This document shows positions 45,277 to 54,764 of a DNA stretch of 64,000 bases, one piece after another. Below the pieces are notes generated by a model, which searched no databases, was not told the origin of the DNA, and worked only from the letters and a program-made list of their open reading frames with translations. Origin of the DNA: Thiomicrospira microaerophila (GTDB taxonomy: Bacteria > Pseudomonadota > Gammaproteobacteria > Thiomicrospirales > Thiomicrospiraceae); assembly GCF_000934765.1 (NCBI RefSeq), contig NZ_JYNN01000002.1:24001-88000 (forward strand), written 5' to 3'. A program made the position numbers and the translations under genes. The stretch's first letter is position 1, and each line of letters begins with the position of its first letter.

Positions 45277-48015
45277 TTATAGCCAGCGTAGATTGCTGGC
45301 TTTTTTAATGCCTGACAAAATCAGTGTTGGCAGTGCAGAGAGCGCAATCACCATAATTAAATGGTCAAAACCTACTGACGTGGTGCCTAAGACTAACTGA
45401 CCGTAAGGCCAATAGACCATCGCTATCGACAGTGCACCTGAGCCAGCCACCGCCCATAGTAGGTAGACGTTGCTAAATGGGTTGCGGTCGTATAGGGTGG
45501 TGAAGGTTCTAGCATCAAAAATATGGAACAGCTGACCAAAAATCAACGTCATAAAGGCTAGGGTCTGGGCATACTCTAAGCTGAATCCTTGCTCTATCGC
45601 ATAGTTAAACACCGCATAGGTCAGCGCCCCTAATACCAAACCACGAATAATAATACGGTGGCTTAGATAATTGGCAAAAAAGCTTTCATTGGAGGGGCGC
45701 GGCTTGCGCTTCATCACATCACTTTCAGCCCCATCAATACCGAGCGCGAGTGCCGGAATACCGTCACTGACTAGGTTAACCCACAGAATCATCAACGGCG
45801 CTAGGGTCAATAACACAACCAGATTTCCGGCTTCATCGAAGGTTGATGAGATCAAGATAAAGGCAAACAATAACGCCGATACTTCACTGACGTTGGCGGT
45901 AAGGGCTTGGCGAATAAATTTGCGGATATTGTCGTAAATCCGTCGACCTTCGCGAACAGCCGTCACAATGGTGGCAAAGTTATCGTCTAGCAAAATCAGG
46001 TCGGCGGATTCCTTGGCCACGCCTGTGCCACTTAACCCCATGGCGACACCTATATCGGCGGTACGCAGAGCGGGGGCATCGTTTACGCCATCGCCGGTCA
46101 TCGCCACCACTTCGCCGTGTGCTTGTAAGGCGCGGACAATGCGTAGTTTATGCTCAGGGGTGACGCGGGCGAAAATCCGCACGTCTTTCACTTGGTCAAA
46201 CAGTTGCTGCTCATCCATGGCATTGAGCGCAGCACCCGTAATAACTGGGGCATCGGCTTGTTTAACAATCCCCATTTGGTAAGCAATCGCCCGTGCGGTT
46301 TCAGCGTGGTCGCCGGTAATCATCACCACACTAATGCCCGCGCTGTGGCAATCTTTAACGGCAATGGTCGCCTCCGGGCGGGGCGGGTCAATGATGCCAT
46401 AGATTCCCATTAGGGTGAGTTCAGTTTCTAGGGCCGTGTCTGGGTTTTCTAAGTCGGCTTCGGTTAGCGGGCGGCAGGCGACAGCGAGGGTACGCAACGC
46501 CTGTTGGGCAAAGTTGGCCACGGCGTCATGTGCTTGCTGTTGATGTTTGTCAAACGATTGTTTTTCACCCTGCATCATAATATGGTCGCAGCGGCTCATC
46601 ACCACATCGGGTGCGCCTTTTACATACAACCAGGCCTGGTTGTGCTGGTCATAGACAATCACACTCATCATTTTGCGCGAGGAGTCAAATGGAAAGCTGT
46701 GGGCTATGTCCATGTCATTGAGCAATTTTTCTTTGGTAATGCCCGCTTTTGCGGCGGCAACTACAATCGCTCCTTCGGTGGGTAGTCCATGAATGGTGTA
46801 ATGGCCGTCTTTTTCAACCAAGCGCGTATCACTGCAGAGTGCGGACATGTTAAGTGTGTCGATCAATTGTGCGTGATTATGGGGGTCGATTTCTTGTTTA
46901 TCTTGGTTGAAGAAAGGGCCTTTAGGCTCGTAGCCTATGCCATCGACAAAGAAATGATCACCACCGACCCACATCTGTTTAACTTGCATTTTATTTTGCG
47001 TTAAGGTGCCGGTTTTGTCCGAGCAAATGACCGAGGTCGAGCCGAGGGTTTCTACCGAGGTTAAATGTTTGGCGAGCGCATTGGAGCGCATCATTTGGTA
47101 CGCACCCAAGGTAAGTACAATCGTGACGACAGTCGGCAGACCTTCTGGAATCGCGGCGACCGCGAGTGAAATCCCGGTGCTGCTCATGTCAATGAAGGTC
47201 ATGCCTTGGAAAAAGCCTAAACCAAGAATAAAGGCGACAATCACCAGGGCGGCCCAAATCAAGATATGCGACATGTTTTTGATGCGAAGTTGGAGCGGGG
47301 TTAGGCGTTGTTCGGTGCTGGCCATCAGCGCGGCAATATGGCCGACTTCGGTTTTCATGCCGGTACCGGTTACTATCGCGGTACCGTAGCCGTGGGTGAC
47401 GGCGGTGCTCATAAACGCCATATTGACTTGATCGGCAAGAATGAGGTTTTCATCATCTAGCCTATCGACTTTTTTGCGTACAGGATCGGACTCGCCCGTG
47501 AGTGCAGATTCATCGATTTGAAGCTGTACGCTTTCGACCAATCGCGCATCCGCCGGTGTAATGGTGCCGGTTTCAAGTTTAATTAAATCGCCGGGAACCA
47601 GTTCTGATGCGGCGATGTTTTGCCATTCGCCATCGCGTTTAACCCAGCATTTCGGGGCCGCCATATCACGCAACGCGTCCATCGAACGTTGCGCTTTGAA
47701 TTCTTGCACAAAGCTGATGGAGGCGTTGATTATTATAATCGCCATAATCGCAATGGCATCAACGTAATGCTCAATGTAAAACGATAATAGCGCGCCAAAA
47801 AACAGAACAATCAATAAGGGGTTTTTAAGTTGTTTTAAAAACAGCAAAATCGGTGAAACGTTTTTTGCTTGGCTAAGTTGGTTGGGGCCGACTTCTAGCA
47901 GCCGTTGTTGGGCATCGGGTTGTTTTAAACCATGCTCGGCATCGGTGTTGAGTTGTTGAGCAATCTGCTTGACGTCTTGGGTAAAGACGGGTTTTTGGGT
48001 GTCTTGAGTGGACAT
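45277..48015 (-). CDS. P-type cation ATPase (Ca2+/P2 type)
   Basis: 912 residues. The N-terminal cation-ATPase domain (to about 70), actuator motif LTGESDPVRKKV, PEGLPTVVTIVLT in helix M4, the phosphorylated Asp in CSDKTGTLTQN, MITGDHAETA and GDGVNDAPALRTADIG, and the M5-M6 region with NLVSDGIPALALG give a P2A/P2-type pump. Ca2+ or another hard cation is likely but not proven. The 3' coding end carries the terminator hairpin of the convergent coaD gene. Confidence 0.92.
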   Translation of the reverse strand: MSTQDTQKPVFTQDVKQIAQQLNTDAEHGLKQPDAQQRLLEVGPNQLSQAKNVSPILLFLKQLKNPLLIVLFFGALLSFYIEHYVDAIAIMAIIIINASISFVQEFKAQRSMDALRDMAAPKCWVKRDGEWQNIAASELVPGDLIKLETGTITPADARLVESVQLQIDESALTGESDPVRKKVDRLDDENLILADQVNMAFMSTAVTHGYGTAIVTGTGMKTEVGHIAALMASTEQRLTPLQLRIKNMSHILIWAALVIVAFILGLGFFQGMTFIDMSSTGISLAVAAIPEGLPTVVTIVLTLGAYQMMRSNALAKHLTSVETLGSTSVICSDKTGTLTQNKMQVKQMWVGGDHFFVDGIGYEPKGPFFNQDKQEIDPHNHAQLIDTLNMSALCSDTRLVEKDGHYTIHGLPTEGAIVVAAAKAGITKEKLLNDMDIAHSFPFDSSRKMMSVIVYDQHNQAWLYVKGAPDVVMSRCDHIMMQGEKQSFDKHQQQAHDAVANFAQQALRTLAVACRPLTEADLENPDTALETELTLMGIYGIIDPPRPEATIAVKDCHSAGISVVMITGDHAETARAIAYQMGIVKQADAPVITGAALNAMDEQQLFDQVKDVRIFARVTPEHKLRIVRALQAHGEVVAMTGDGVNDAPALRTADIGVAMGLSGTGVAKESADLILLDDNFATIVTAVREGRRIYDNIRKFIRQALTANVSEVSALLFAFILISSTFDEAGNLVVLLTLAPLMILWVNLVSDGIPALALGIDGAESDVMKRKPRPSNESFFANYLSHRIIIRGLVLGALTYAVFNYAIEQGFSLEYAQTLAFMTLIFGQLFHIFDARTFTTLYDRNPFSNVYLLWAVAGSGALSIAMVYWPYGQLVLGTTSVGFDHLIMVIALSALPTLILSGIKKASNLRWL
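45281..45306 (+). terminator. coaD terminator located inside the 3' end of the convergent ATPase gene
   Basis: AGCCAGC (45281-45287), seven-base loop, GCTGGCT (45295-45301) and six Ts. On the other strand the same bases encode the last residues (KKASNLRWL) of the ATPase. Confidence 0.85.
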
Positions 48016-48023
48016 AATAAGCC

Positions 48024-48470
48024 TCAGCGGTTACGGGTTTCAAGTTTAAAGGGAATTTGGCTGACTTGGCCATCGGCCTGATGAACGAGTAAGGTCAGTT
48101 GCCAATGCATCACTTCATTGGTACAGAAAGCGAGCATGGTTTGACCTTGGTATCGATCCGGGTTGTCTGTGTCGGGCTTTAAGGTCACGCGGTTATAGCC
48201 CATATACATATTGATGCCCGAAATATCTAACTCCAGTTTTTCTGCCTCAAGCTGTTCGAGTAACACGTTCACTTGGATGGGTTTAGCAATCGGAATCGGT
48301 TGTGGGCTTAGGGTTAAACTGGCGCGCGCATCCGCTTGTTGTGAGCGGCAAGTCTGCTGGTGAAGGTCGCAATCTTCAACTAAAGGCCACACATCCCCCT
48401 CTAGTTTTGAATCGCAACCCACCAAGCCAAGCGTTAAAAATAACCCTGCCAATGCCACAAAAAAACGCAT
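48024..48470 (-). CDS. lipoprotein of unknown function
   Basis: 148 residues. Signal peptide with lipobox LVGC-D at residues 16-20, so lipid-anchored; Asp at +2 suggests inner-membrane retention by the enterobacterial rule. The mature part is beta-rich with four cysteines (CDLHQQTC, and one in LAFCTNE). No family recognised. It lies eight bases upstream of the P-type ATPase on the same strand, so it may be cotranscribed with it. Confidence 0.75.
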   Translation of the reverse strand: MRFFVALAGLFLTLGLVGCDSKLEGDVWPLVEDCDLHQQTCRSQQADARASLTLSPQPIPIAKPIQVNVLLEQLEAEKLELDISGINMYMGYNRVTLKPDTDNPDRYQGQTMLAFCTNEVMHWQLTLLVHQADGQVSQIPFKLETRNR

Positions 48471-48558
48471 ACTTAACCCCTAGAAAAATCAATGCTAAAA
48501 GCATAAGCCACAACGCCCAAGCCTGCAAGGTTTTTAGTGAAAGTTTTATGTATCTGAG

Positions 48559-49377
48559 TTAAGCCGGTTGGCAGTGGGGGCAGATGTAGCTGGCGCGTTG
48601 GAGGTGGACTTCGCGTTGAATTGGGGTTTGGCAGACTAAGCAGGCCTGGTTGGCGCGATCATAGACATACAGTTTTTGTACAAAATAGCCTGGTTTGCCG
48701 CTGGGTGACATAAAATCTTTGAGTGTGGTGCCGCCTTGGTCAATTGCGGCGCTTAAAACCTGTTTGATGATCCTCACTAATCGGTCGCAGTCAGCCTGTG
48801 TTAAACGTTTGGCGGGTCGCAACGGATGAATACCCGCCAAAAACAAGGATTCGTTGGCATAAATATTTCCAACACCCACCACATACTGATTATTCATAAT
48901 GAGGGCTTTAATCGCGGTAGGGCGATGTTTTATCGCCTCGAATAGATTTTCGCCATTAAAGGCATCAGTTAGCGGTTCGGGGGCGAGTTTGGCGAGCAGT
49001 GGGTGTTGATGGGGGTCGGTGTTTGTCCATAGCCATGCGCCGAATCGGCGTGGGTCATGATAACGTAGGCACACGCCATTGTTAAACACCAAATCAATAT
49101 GGTCATGCTTTTCGAGTGGTGTATCCTTGCTTAAAATGCGTAGATGTCCAGACATGCCAAGATGGATAATGATGTGTCCGGCTTGGGTTTCAATTAACAG
49201 GTATTTCGCCCGCCGAGACACGGATTTTACCACCAGGCCAGGTGGTAAATGACAGAGTTCAGCGGCGACAGGCCAGCGCAGTTTTGGGTTGCGCACAACA
49301 CAGGCTTCAATCGTTTGCCCGCAAATGTGGTGTTCAATGCCGCGCTTGGTGGTTTCGACTTCTGGTAGTTCAGGCAT
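48559..49377 (-). CDS. mutM: formamidopyrimidine-DNA glycosylase
   Basis: Removes 8-oxoguanine and opened purines. 272 residues: catalytic Pro-Glu in [14 protein letters not shown], Lys in LGMSGHLR, the helix-2-turn-helix [15 protein letters not shown], and a C-terminal zinc finger with CLVC and CPHC. A CAGGCCTGGTT near-copy of the palindrome at 48641 encodes NQACL in the finger. With MutT at 38 kb, both oxidised-guanine functions lie in the window. Confidence 0.97.
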   Translation of the reverse strand: MPELPEVETTKRGIEHHICGQTIEACVVRNPKLRWPVAAELCHLPPGLVVKSVSRRAKYLLIETQAGHIIIHLGMSGHLRILSKDTPLEKHDHIDLVFNNGVCLRYHDPRRFGAWLWTNTDPHQHPLLAKLAPEPLTDAFNGENLFEAIKHRPTAIKALIMNNQYVVGVGNIYANESLFLAGIHPLRPAKRLTQADCDRLVRIIKQVLSAAIDQGGTTLKDFMSPSGKPGYFVQKLYVYDRANQACLVCQTPIQREVHLQRASYICPHCQPA

Positions 49378-49404
49378 GGCTTGTAAAACCTTCGTATCTC
49401 GTGC

Positions 49405-50259
49405 TCAAGAAAAAATATGGGTTAACGCCGATTCCGCATCCGGATATTGAAACACAAAGCCGCTGTCTTGCAAGCGTTTTGGCAGCACACAACTGCTATG
49501 GGTCAACACCTGCGCGCCTTCGCCAAACAGTAGCTTAAGCATAAATTCGGGCATCGGCAAGCCATACGGACGATGTAGCGTTTTCGCCAGCACACGAGCA
49601 AAGTCTTTTTGTTTTAACGGTTGGGGTGCGCTGACATTGAGCGCCCCGGTTGTTTCTGGATGCGTGAGTGCCCATTTAAATACCGCGATTAAATCATCGA
49701 TATGCACCCAGCTAAAGCACTGCTCACCACTAGCGACAGGGCCACCAAGTCCCAGTTTAAAGGCAGGCAACATTTTAGCTAATGCGCCGCCGTCCTTGCC
49801 AAGCACCACGCCAAAGCGCAAAATTAACGGCGCAGGGGTGAGTTGTTGGCTGGCTTGTTCCCAAGCTTGACCCAATTGGCCTAAAAACCCCGGATCAATC
49901 TTGGTGCAGCTTTCATCCACTGGCTCACCGCAGGGGGTTTGTGGGTAAATACCAATCGCCGATACCGCAATTACTTGCTGGGGTGGCGTGTCGAGTTGCG
50001 CTAAGGCTTGTGCGAGCAGTGCAGTGGTGTCGATGCGGCTGGTGTAGAGTTGTTTTTTATAGGCTTGATTCCAGCGTTGACCAATGTTCGCCCCACTCAT
50101 TTGCACCACGACCTGTTGGTTATGGAGCAGTTTGGTTAAGCTATCAAGGCTGTTAAAGGCGCGGCGCCCTGCTTGGGTCACCTGATGGCCGTCTTGGCGT
50201 AACGCGTTGGCAAGGTGTTTACCGACAAACCCTGTGCCGCCTAAGAGTAGAATGTTCAT
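49405..50259 (-). CDS. TIGR01777-family epimerase/oxidoreductase
   Basis: 284 residues of the extended SDR fold: LLLGGTGFVGKHLANAL at the start, the QMSGANIGQRWNQAYKKQLYTSRI stretch diagnostic of the YfcH group (about residues 53-76), and LRFGVVLGKDGGALAKMLPAFKLGLGG (about 147-173). Substrate unknown in the family. 27 bp upstream of mutM in the same direction; divergent from folM. Confidence 0.9.
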   Translation of the reverse strand: MNILLLGGTGFVGKHLANALRQDGHQVTQAGRRAFNSLDSLTKLLHNQQVVVQMSGANIGQRWNQAYKKQLYTSRIDTTALLAQALAQLDTPPQQVIAVSAIGIYPQTPCGEPVDESCTKIDPGFLGQLGQAWEQASQQLTPAPLILRFGVVLGKDGGALAKMLPAFKLGLGGPVASGEQCFSWVHIDDLIAVFKWALTHPETTGALNVSAPQPLKQKDFARVLAKTLHRPYGLPMPEFMLKLLFGEGAQVLTHSSCVLPKRLQDSGFVFQYPDAESALTHIFS

Positions 50260-50333
50260 GTTGCGCTCCTGTTTTGTGTTACATTAATCACAAAATATTT
50301 CTACAACTATTGTACAAGATTTAATGGTGTGTC

Positions 50334-51035
50334 ATGCAATTAAAAAATGCGATCTTAATTAGCGGCGCGGGACAGCGCATAGGCTATTATTTAGCCAAGC
50401 AATTTTTGACCCAAACCGATTACCCTGTGATTTTTAGCTACCGCACCGAGCGTGCCGGTGTGGCGGAGCTGGTTCGCTTGGGCGGTGTGGCGATTCAAGC
50501 CGATTTTAATCAACCTGATGCCATTGATAGCTTTATCACCGAAGTGAAAGCAAGGGTCGGCCGTTTACGTGCGCTGATTCACAATGCGTCGGTTTGGTTG
50601 GATGACAGCGCGCCGGCCAGTTTTGAACAGCAAATGCGCTTGCATGTTGAATTGCCCTATCGGCTCAACCAGGCCTTGTGTGAGCTGTTGCAGGCGAACG
50701 AATCAGCCGATATTATCTCTATTAGCGATGCGAAAGTGGCGCGTGGTAGCGCGCACCAAATTGCCTACCTCGCCTCCAAAGCCGCGCTGCAAAACATGAC
50801 AAAATCTTTTGCGCTAGCCTATGCACCTAGGGTAAAGGTCAATGATATCGCGCCCGCCCTGATTATGTTTAATGAGGGCGACACTGAAAGTTATCGCCAG
50901 CAACGCTTGCAACAAAACCTGATACCGATTGAACCCGGCCCAGAGGTTATCTGGCAAACCATAAACTATATTATGCAAAACACTTATTTAACCGGGCAGG
51001 TAATAAGGCTAGACGGTGGGCAGAGCTTGGTATGA
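50334..51035 (+). CDS. folM: FolM-like dihydromonapterin/dihydrofolate reductase (SDR)
   Basis: 233-residue short-chain dehydrogenase: LISGAGQRIGYYLAKQF nucleotide motif, HNASVW, ISISDAKVARGSAHQIAYLASKAA with the Tyr-x3-Lys pair, and a C-terminal LTGQVIRLDGGQ. The GAGQRIGYYLA stretch is typical of FolM rather than fatty-acid FabG. It would reduce dihydromonapterin or dihydrofolate. A weak palindrome relative (AACCAGGCCTTG, 50668) is inside. Confidence 0.82.
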   Translation: MQLKNAILISGAGQRIGYYLAKQFLTQTDYPVIFSYRTERAGVAELVRLGGVAIQADFNQPDAIDSFITEVKARVGRLRALIHNASVWLDDSAPASFEQQMRLHVELPYRLNQALCELLQANESADIISISDAKVARGSAHQIAYLASKAALQNMTKSFALAYAPRVKVNDIAPALIMFNEGDTESYRQQRLQQNLIPIEPGPEVIWQTINYIMQNTYLTGQVIRLDGGQSLV

Positions 51036-51047
51036 TGTAACCCGGCT

Positions 51048-51083
51048 TTTGTCGCTTCGACCGGTTGAGTCCGGCAGGCTCCT
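51048..51083. repeat. outer arm of an inverted repeat after folM
   Basis: GTCGCTTCGACCGGTTGAGT followed by CCGGCAGGCTCCT is the reverse complement, with three or so changes, of 51320-51354. The region 51084-51318 between the arms is AT-rich without an ORF; the arms could form a very large hairpin or mark two inverted element ends. Confidence 0.6.
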
Positions 51084-51318
51084 CGTCTTCACGCTGGGCA
51101 GTGATAGCCATTTCTGTAAAAAAATACTTGCTAAATCATTTGCACAAAGTCTTATTATTTCTTTACAATACGTATTTCGTGTTTAATTATCCATTCAAAA
51201 ATGAATGAAAATTTTAAGTTATTGCTTTAAAAAAATAATATTTGACCAGGGTTTTTTGACTAAGACTTAAAGGTCGTAAAGTTTTTTTGGCGATAAAAGG
51301 TATTTGGATGGGTTGGCC

Positions 51319-51483
51319 TAGGAGCCTGTCGGACTAAACCGGTCGAAGCGAAAAAAAGTCTGGTTTGAGTCAGTTTTTGTTCAATTTCGAGGAGAATAGC
51401 GAGCTATTTGACGAGAAAGTGGGCAAAAAATGGCCAAATCCAGTTTTTTTGCAGCCGATTGGCTTTAGTCCGACAGGCTCCTA
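51319..51483. mobile_element. 165-bp MITE-like element with GGAGCCTGTCGGACT inverted ends
   Basis: TAGGAGCCTGTCGGACTAAA (51319-51338) and TTTAGTCCGACAGGCTCCTA (51464-51483) are perfect 20-bp inverted repeats. The interior has no ORF. The flanks are C and G, completing a CTAG at each end, compatible with a TA or CTAG target. It ends 24 bp before the coding start at 51508 and probably supplies part of that promoter region. Confidence 0.75.
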
Positions 51484-51507
51484 GTGAAGGCAAAGGGGTA
51501 GGTTCTG

Positions 51508-51867
51508 GTGAAAAAGATTTTGAGTGTCGATGATTCGATGGTAGTGAGGAAAATGGTCAAAATTTCGCTTGCAGAGCAATATGAGTTGCACGAGGCTAAA
51601 GACGGTGCAGAAGGCTTTGAGTTGGCTAAGCAGCATCAGTTTGACTTGGTGATTACTGATATTAATATGCCTGTGATGGATGGTATTGAAATGATTGGGC
51701 ATTTGCGTCAGATGCCGAATTATCAAAAAACGCCTATTTTGTGTATTACCACCGAATCATCAGCGGCTACCAAAGAGCGCGGTAAAGCGGTTGGCGCAAA
51801 TGGTTGGATTGTTAAACCCTTCACGCCTGAGACCTTAAGAAATATTGTTTTACGATTTACGGCATAG
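51508..51867 (+). CDS. CheY-like chemotaxis response regulator
   Basis: 119-residue single receiver domain: ILSVDDSMVVRKMV, LVITDINMPVMDG with phosphoacceptor Asp, ITTESSAATKERGKAVGANGWIVKPF. The conserved ESS and KPF pattern resembles CheY of membrane-receptor systems. GTG 51508 is used behind GGGTAGG. No che genes adjoin it. The Amt-chemoreceptor at 56259 is the nearest possible signalling relation. Confidence 0.9.
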   Translation: MKKILSVDDSMVVRKMVKISLAEQYELHEAKDGAEGFELAKQHQFDLVITDINMPVMDGIEMIGHLRQMPNYQKTPILCITTESSAATKERGKAVGANGWIVKPFTPETLRNIVLRFTA

Positions 51868-51982
51868 CACGCAGCGCAAGCATTTGGAGCGTCCGTTTGT
51901 TGGCAAAACCAATACAAATCAAATTGTGGCGGGTTTGCGTTGCTACATGATAATATAGAGCGAATAACCCATCAGCGAAAGC

Positions 51983-52010
51983 TAGACAAAAGCTGGTGTT
52001 CTGTTACAAT
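51983..52010 (+). promoter_or_regulatory. ffs: sigma-70-type promoter of the 4.5S RNA gene
   Basis: TAGACA (51983-51988) and TACAAT (52005-52010) with a 16-bp spacer lie 21 bp upstream of the 4.5S RNA, leaving a short 5' leader as in the E. coli precursor. Confidence 0.6.
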
Positions 52011-52030
52011 GCGCATCTGTTTTATATTAT

Positions 52031-52140
52031 GGTAGCGTTATTCGTCCCCTCGCGACGCTAAGTTAGGAACCCCGCCAGGTCCGGAAGGAAGCAACGGTAC
52101 TTTCTGATGCGTGCGCCGAGGTAAGGCGGGTTGCGCTGCC
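52031..52140 (+). ncRNA. ffs: 4.5S signal recognition particle RNA
   Basis: The conserved tip CAGGTCCGGAAGGAAGCAACGGTA (starting near 52076, positions 52076-52099) is that of bacterial small SRP RNA, with flanking arms CCCCGCC and GGCGGGTT. The ends GGTAGCG (52031-52037) and CGCTGCC (52134-52140) pair. About 110 nt, near the 114 nt of E. coli. It lies directly upstream of dnaX, as in several gammaproteobacteria. Confidence 0.96.
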
Positions 52141-52245
52141 ACCCTCTAATTTCTGCTTTAATTTCCTGTTATATTTTCTATTCATCGCAATCTAAGTTAA
52201 AATCTCAGCTTTAATTTGTCTGTGTTCAAGATTAGGGAAACGCCT

Positions 52246-54378
52246 GTGAGTTATACCGTTCTGGCCCGTAAGTGGCGACCGAAAAATTTCAGCGAGCTAG
52301 TAGGGCAAACCCATGTCATGCAAGCCCTATCCAATGCGTTGGATTCACAGCGTTTACATCATGCCTATTTGTTTACCGGTACCCGCGGTGTCGGCAAAAC
52401 CACGATTGCGCGTATTTTCGCCAAGGCGCTTAATTGTGAGCAGGGCATTAGCGCGACACCTTGCGGCGTCTGTTCGGTGTGTCAGTCGATTAACGAGGGG
52501 CGCTTTGTTGATTTGATTGAGATTGACGCCGCCTCGCGCACCAAAGTTGAAGATACCCGTGAAATTTTGGACAATGTGCAATACGCGCCGACCCAAGGGC
52601 GCTACAAGGTGTATTTGATTGACGAAGTGCACATGCTGTCTAAAAGTAGTTTTAACGCCTTGCTCAAAACGCTTGAAGAACCACCTGAACACGTCAAATT
52701 TTTATTAGCCACTACCGACCCGCATAAACTGCCGATAACGGTTTTGTCGCGTTGTTTACAGTTTAATCTGTTGCGTCTTACGACGGTGCAAATCCAACAG
52801 CATCTTGCTCATATTTTAGGGCAAGAGCAAATCGAGTCTGAACCCGCCGCACTCGCCTTGATTGCGAAAAGCGCCGATGGTTCTGCACGCGACGCGCTGA
52901 GTTTGATGGATCAGGCGATTGCCTATTGCGGTGGCGCGGTCAAGTTTGAGGCGGTGCAGTCAATGTTAGGCTTGGTCGATCAAGGTATCGTACAGGCGAT
53001 TTTATTGGCCTTGGTGGACGATTCCGCTGATCAAATCAAGCAGATTTTGCAAACCCTTTCCAGTCTGGGTGTTGATTACAGTGCCTTGTTAAATCAGTTA
53101 TTAGAAACCCTGCATCAGATTACCCAAAGCCAGATTTTGGGCGAGGTATTGGATGAAGGCGGTTTGCCTGCCGAGGTGTTGGGCGACTTAGCTGAACGCC
53201 TAAGCGCCGATCAAGTGCAGCTCTATTATCAAATTGGTTTATTAGCCCGTCAGGATATCAGTTTAGCCCCCGATATTCGTATCGGGTTTGAAATGACCCT
53301 ATTGCGTATGTTGGCGTTTAAACCTGTTGAGTTTAACGGCACAAAATCGGCAAATAGCCAACCAGGCCTGGTTGAAAAACAGCCTGAAAACAGCGGCTCA
53401 CCATCCGTGGCGGCGTTGTTAAAGCAGGCGCAATCCAAGTTGGCAACACCGCCCATGCCAGCAAGGGTGTCCTCGCCACAGCCGCAACCGCACCTACAGG
53501 CACCGTCAAACCATGCGCCAGTCAACCAACCGCCTGCAAACCCGCTGCCTGAGAATCAACAGTCCATTAATCAGCCGTCCATTAGTCAACCTTCGCCCGC
53601 TGCGACCAAGCCGATGGCGGATTTGAGTTTGTTTCCTGAGCTTGAAGCCCGTGTTGCTGGGGCGCAGACAACCAAAGCCGAATCAGGACTCGCGCCAGTA
53701 CCCGCACCTGCTCAAATCCACGCACCTGCTCAAACCCTGGCACCTGCTCGAGTCCACGCACCGATAGAAGATTCCACTCAGACAGTCAACGCACCGGCCG
53801 CAGTGCCAGAGAAAATTGCCGCTCCCTCAGCGGCGTGGGTGTCTCCACCGAGTCAGCCTGCTGATATGACACCTCCATGGCAAGTAGAGGCACTGCCAGA
53901 ACAAACGCAACAGCAAATAGCCGCCATGATGCCGCCAGAGGCGTCAGTACAGTCAGCTGAGCCAGCTCAGTCTGAACAACTAACAGGTCAGCCGCAACCG
54001 ATTGAAACTTGGTGTCAAATTATTGACAAGGTTAAGCCAGAGGGCATGGCATTAGAATTGGCGCGTCGCTCGATTTTAATGGCTTATAATAACCAGGCCT
54101 GGTGGCTGAGTGTATCACCCGCGCATCAGATGGCAAAAAGCGAGATTGCGATGACACGCTTGTTAGAGGCCGCGCAAGCCCAGTGGGGTGCTGGCTTTCA
54201 GATACATTATGTTGATGATTATCAAGGTGCGTTTTATACCCCAGATGACTTTGAAAAAGATCAACAACATCAGCATCAGCAGCAGGCGGTGGAGGCTATT
54301 AAGCAAGACCCCAATACCGCGCATATCGAAACTATTTTGAATATGCAGTTACTCGAAAAAACGATACAACCGATTTAA
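52246..54378 (+). CDS. dnaX: DNA polymerase III subunit gamma/tau
   Basis: Clamp-loader ATPase. 710 residues: SYTVLARKWRPKNFSELVGQ, Walker A GTRGVGKTTIARIFA, a zinc module with cysteines (CGVCSVC), DEVHMLSKSSFNALLKTLEEPP and the SRC arginine finger. From about residue 370 comes a long linker rich in Pro, Gln and Ala with short repeats (HAPAQTLAPARVHAP), then a C-terminal tau domain. GTG 52246 is the family start. I see no AAAAAAG slippery heptamer at the expected place, so a short gamma form by E. coli-type frameshift is not indicated. Two palindrome copies (53362, 54093). Confidence 0.94.
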   Translation: MSYTVLARKWRPKNFSELVGQTHVMQALSNALDSQRLHHAYLFTGTRGVGKTTIARIFAKALNCEQGISATPCGVCSVCQSINEGRFVDLIEIDAASRTKVEDTREILDNVQYAPTQGRYKVYLIDEVHMLSKSSFNALLKTLEEPPEHVKFLLATTDPHKLPITVLSRCLQFNLLRLTTVQIQQHLAHILGQEQIESEPAALALIAKSADGSARDALSLMDQAIAYCGGAVKFEAVQSMLGLVDQGIVQAILLALVDDSADQIKQILQTLSSLGVDYSALLNQLLETLHQITQSQILGEVLDEGGLPAEVLGDLAERLSADQVQLYYQIGLLARQDISLAPDIRIGFEMTLLRMLAFKPVEFNGTKSANSQPGLVEKQPENSGSPSVAALLKQAQSKLATPPMPARVSSPQPQPHLQAPSNHAPVNQPPANPLPENQQSINQPSISQPSPAATKPMADLSLFPELEARVAGAQTTKAESGLAPVPAPAQIHAPAQTLAPARVHAPIEDSTQTVNAPAAVPEKIAAPSAAWVSPPSQPADMTPPWQVEALPEQTQQQIAAMMPPEASVQSAEPAQSEQLTGQPQPIETWCQIIDKVKPEGMALELARRSILMAYNNQAWWLSVSPAHQMAKSEIAMTRLLEAAQAQWGAGFQIHYVDDYQGAFYTPDDFEKDQQHQHQQQAVEAIKQDPNTAHIETILNMQLLEKTIQPI

Positions 54379-54431
54379 GAGTTTATTACTTAACAATTTA
54401 TTTTAATCTTTAGAAAACAAAGGAAAGCACT

Positions 54432-54761
54432 ATGTTTGGTGGCAAAGCAGGAATTGGTAATTTAATGAAGCAAGCGCAAGAAATGCAAAAAAACATGGAA
54501 CGCGCGCAGGCCGAGATTGCACAAATGGAAGTCGAAGGTGAAGCTGGTGGGGGCATGGTGAAGGTGCAGATGACCGGCAAGCACGAACTCGTGCGTGTGA
54601 CGATTGATGACAGCCTGATGGACGATAAAGAAATGCTAGAAGACTTGTTTGCGGCGGCGGTGAACAGCGCAGTACGTAAAGTGGAAAATACGACTCAAGA
54701 AAAAATGGGCGGCTTAACCCAGGGAATGAACTTGCCTGGTGGAATGAAGTTTCCGTTTTAA
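54432..54761 (+). CDS. ybaB: YbaB/EbfC nucleoid-associated protein
   Basis: 109 residues. [33 protein letters not shown] is the family N-terminus (about residues 7-40), then [25 protein letters not shown]. Dimeric DNA-binding protein. Between dnaX and recR as in most gammaproteobacteria; AAAGGAAAG precedes the ATG. Confidence 0.95.
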   Translation: MFGGKAGIGNLMKQAQEMQKNMERAQAEIAQMEVEGEAGGGMVKVQMTGKHELVRVTIDDSLMDDKEMLEDLFAAAVNSAVRKVENTTQEKMGGLTQGMNLPGGMKFPF

Positions 54762-54764
54762 TTT

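Noticed and set aside
46150-47389. Several plus-strand frames across the P-type ATPase gene
   Set aside because: Antisense shadows of a well-supported ATPase with all motifs intact.
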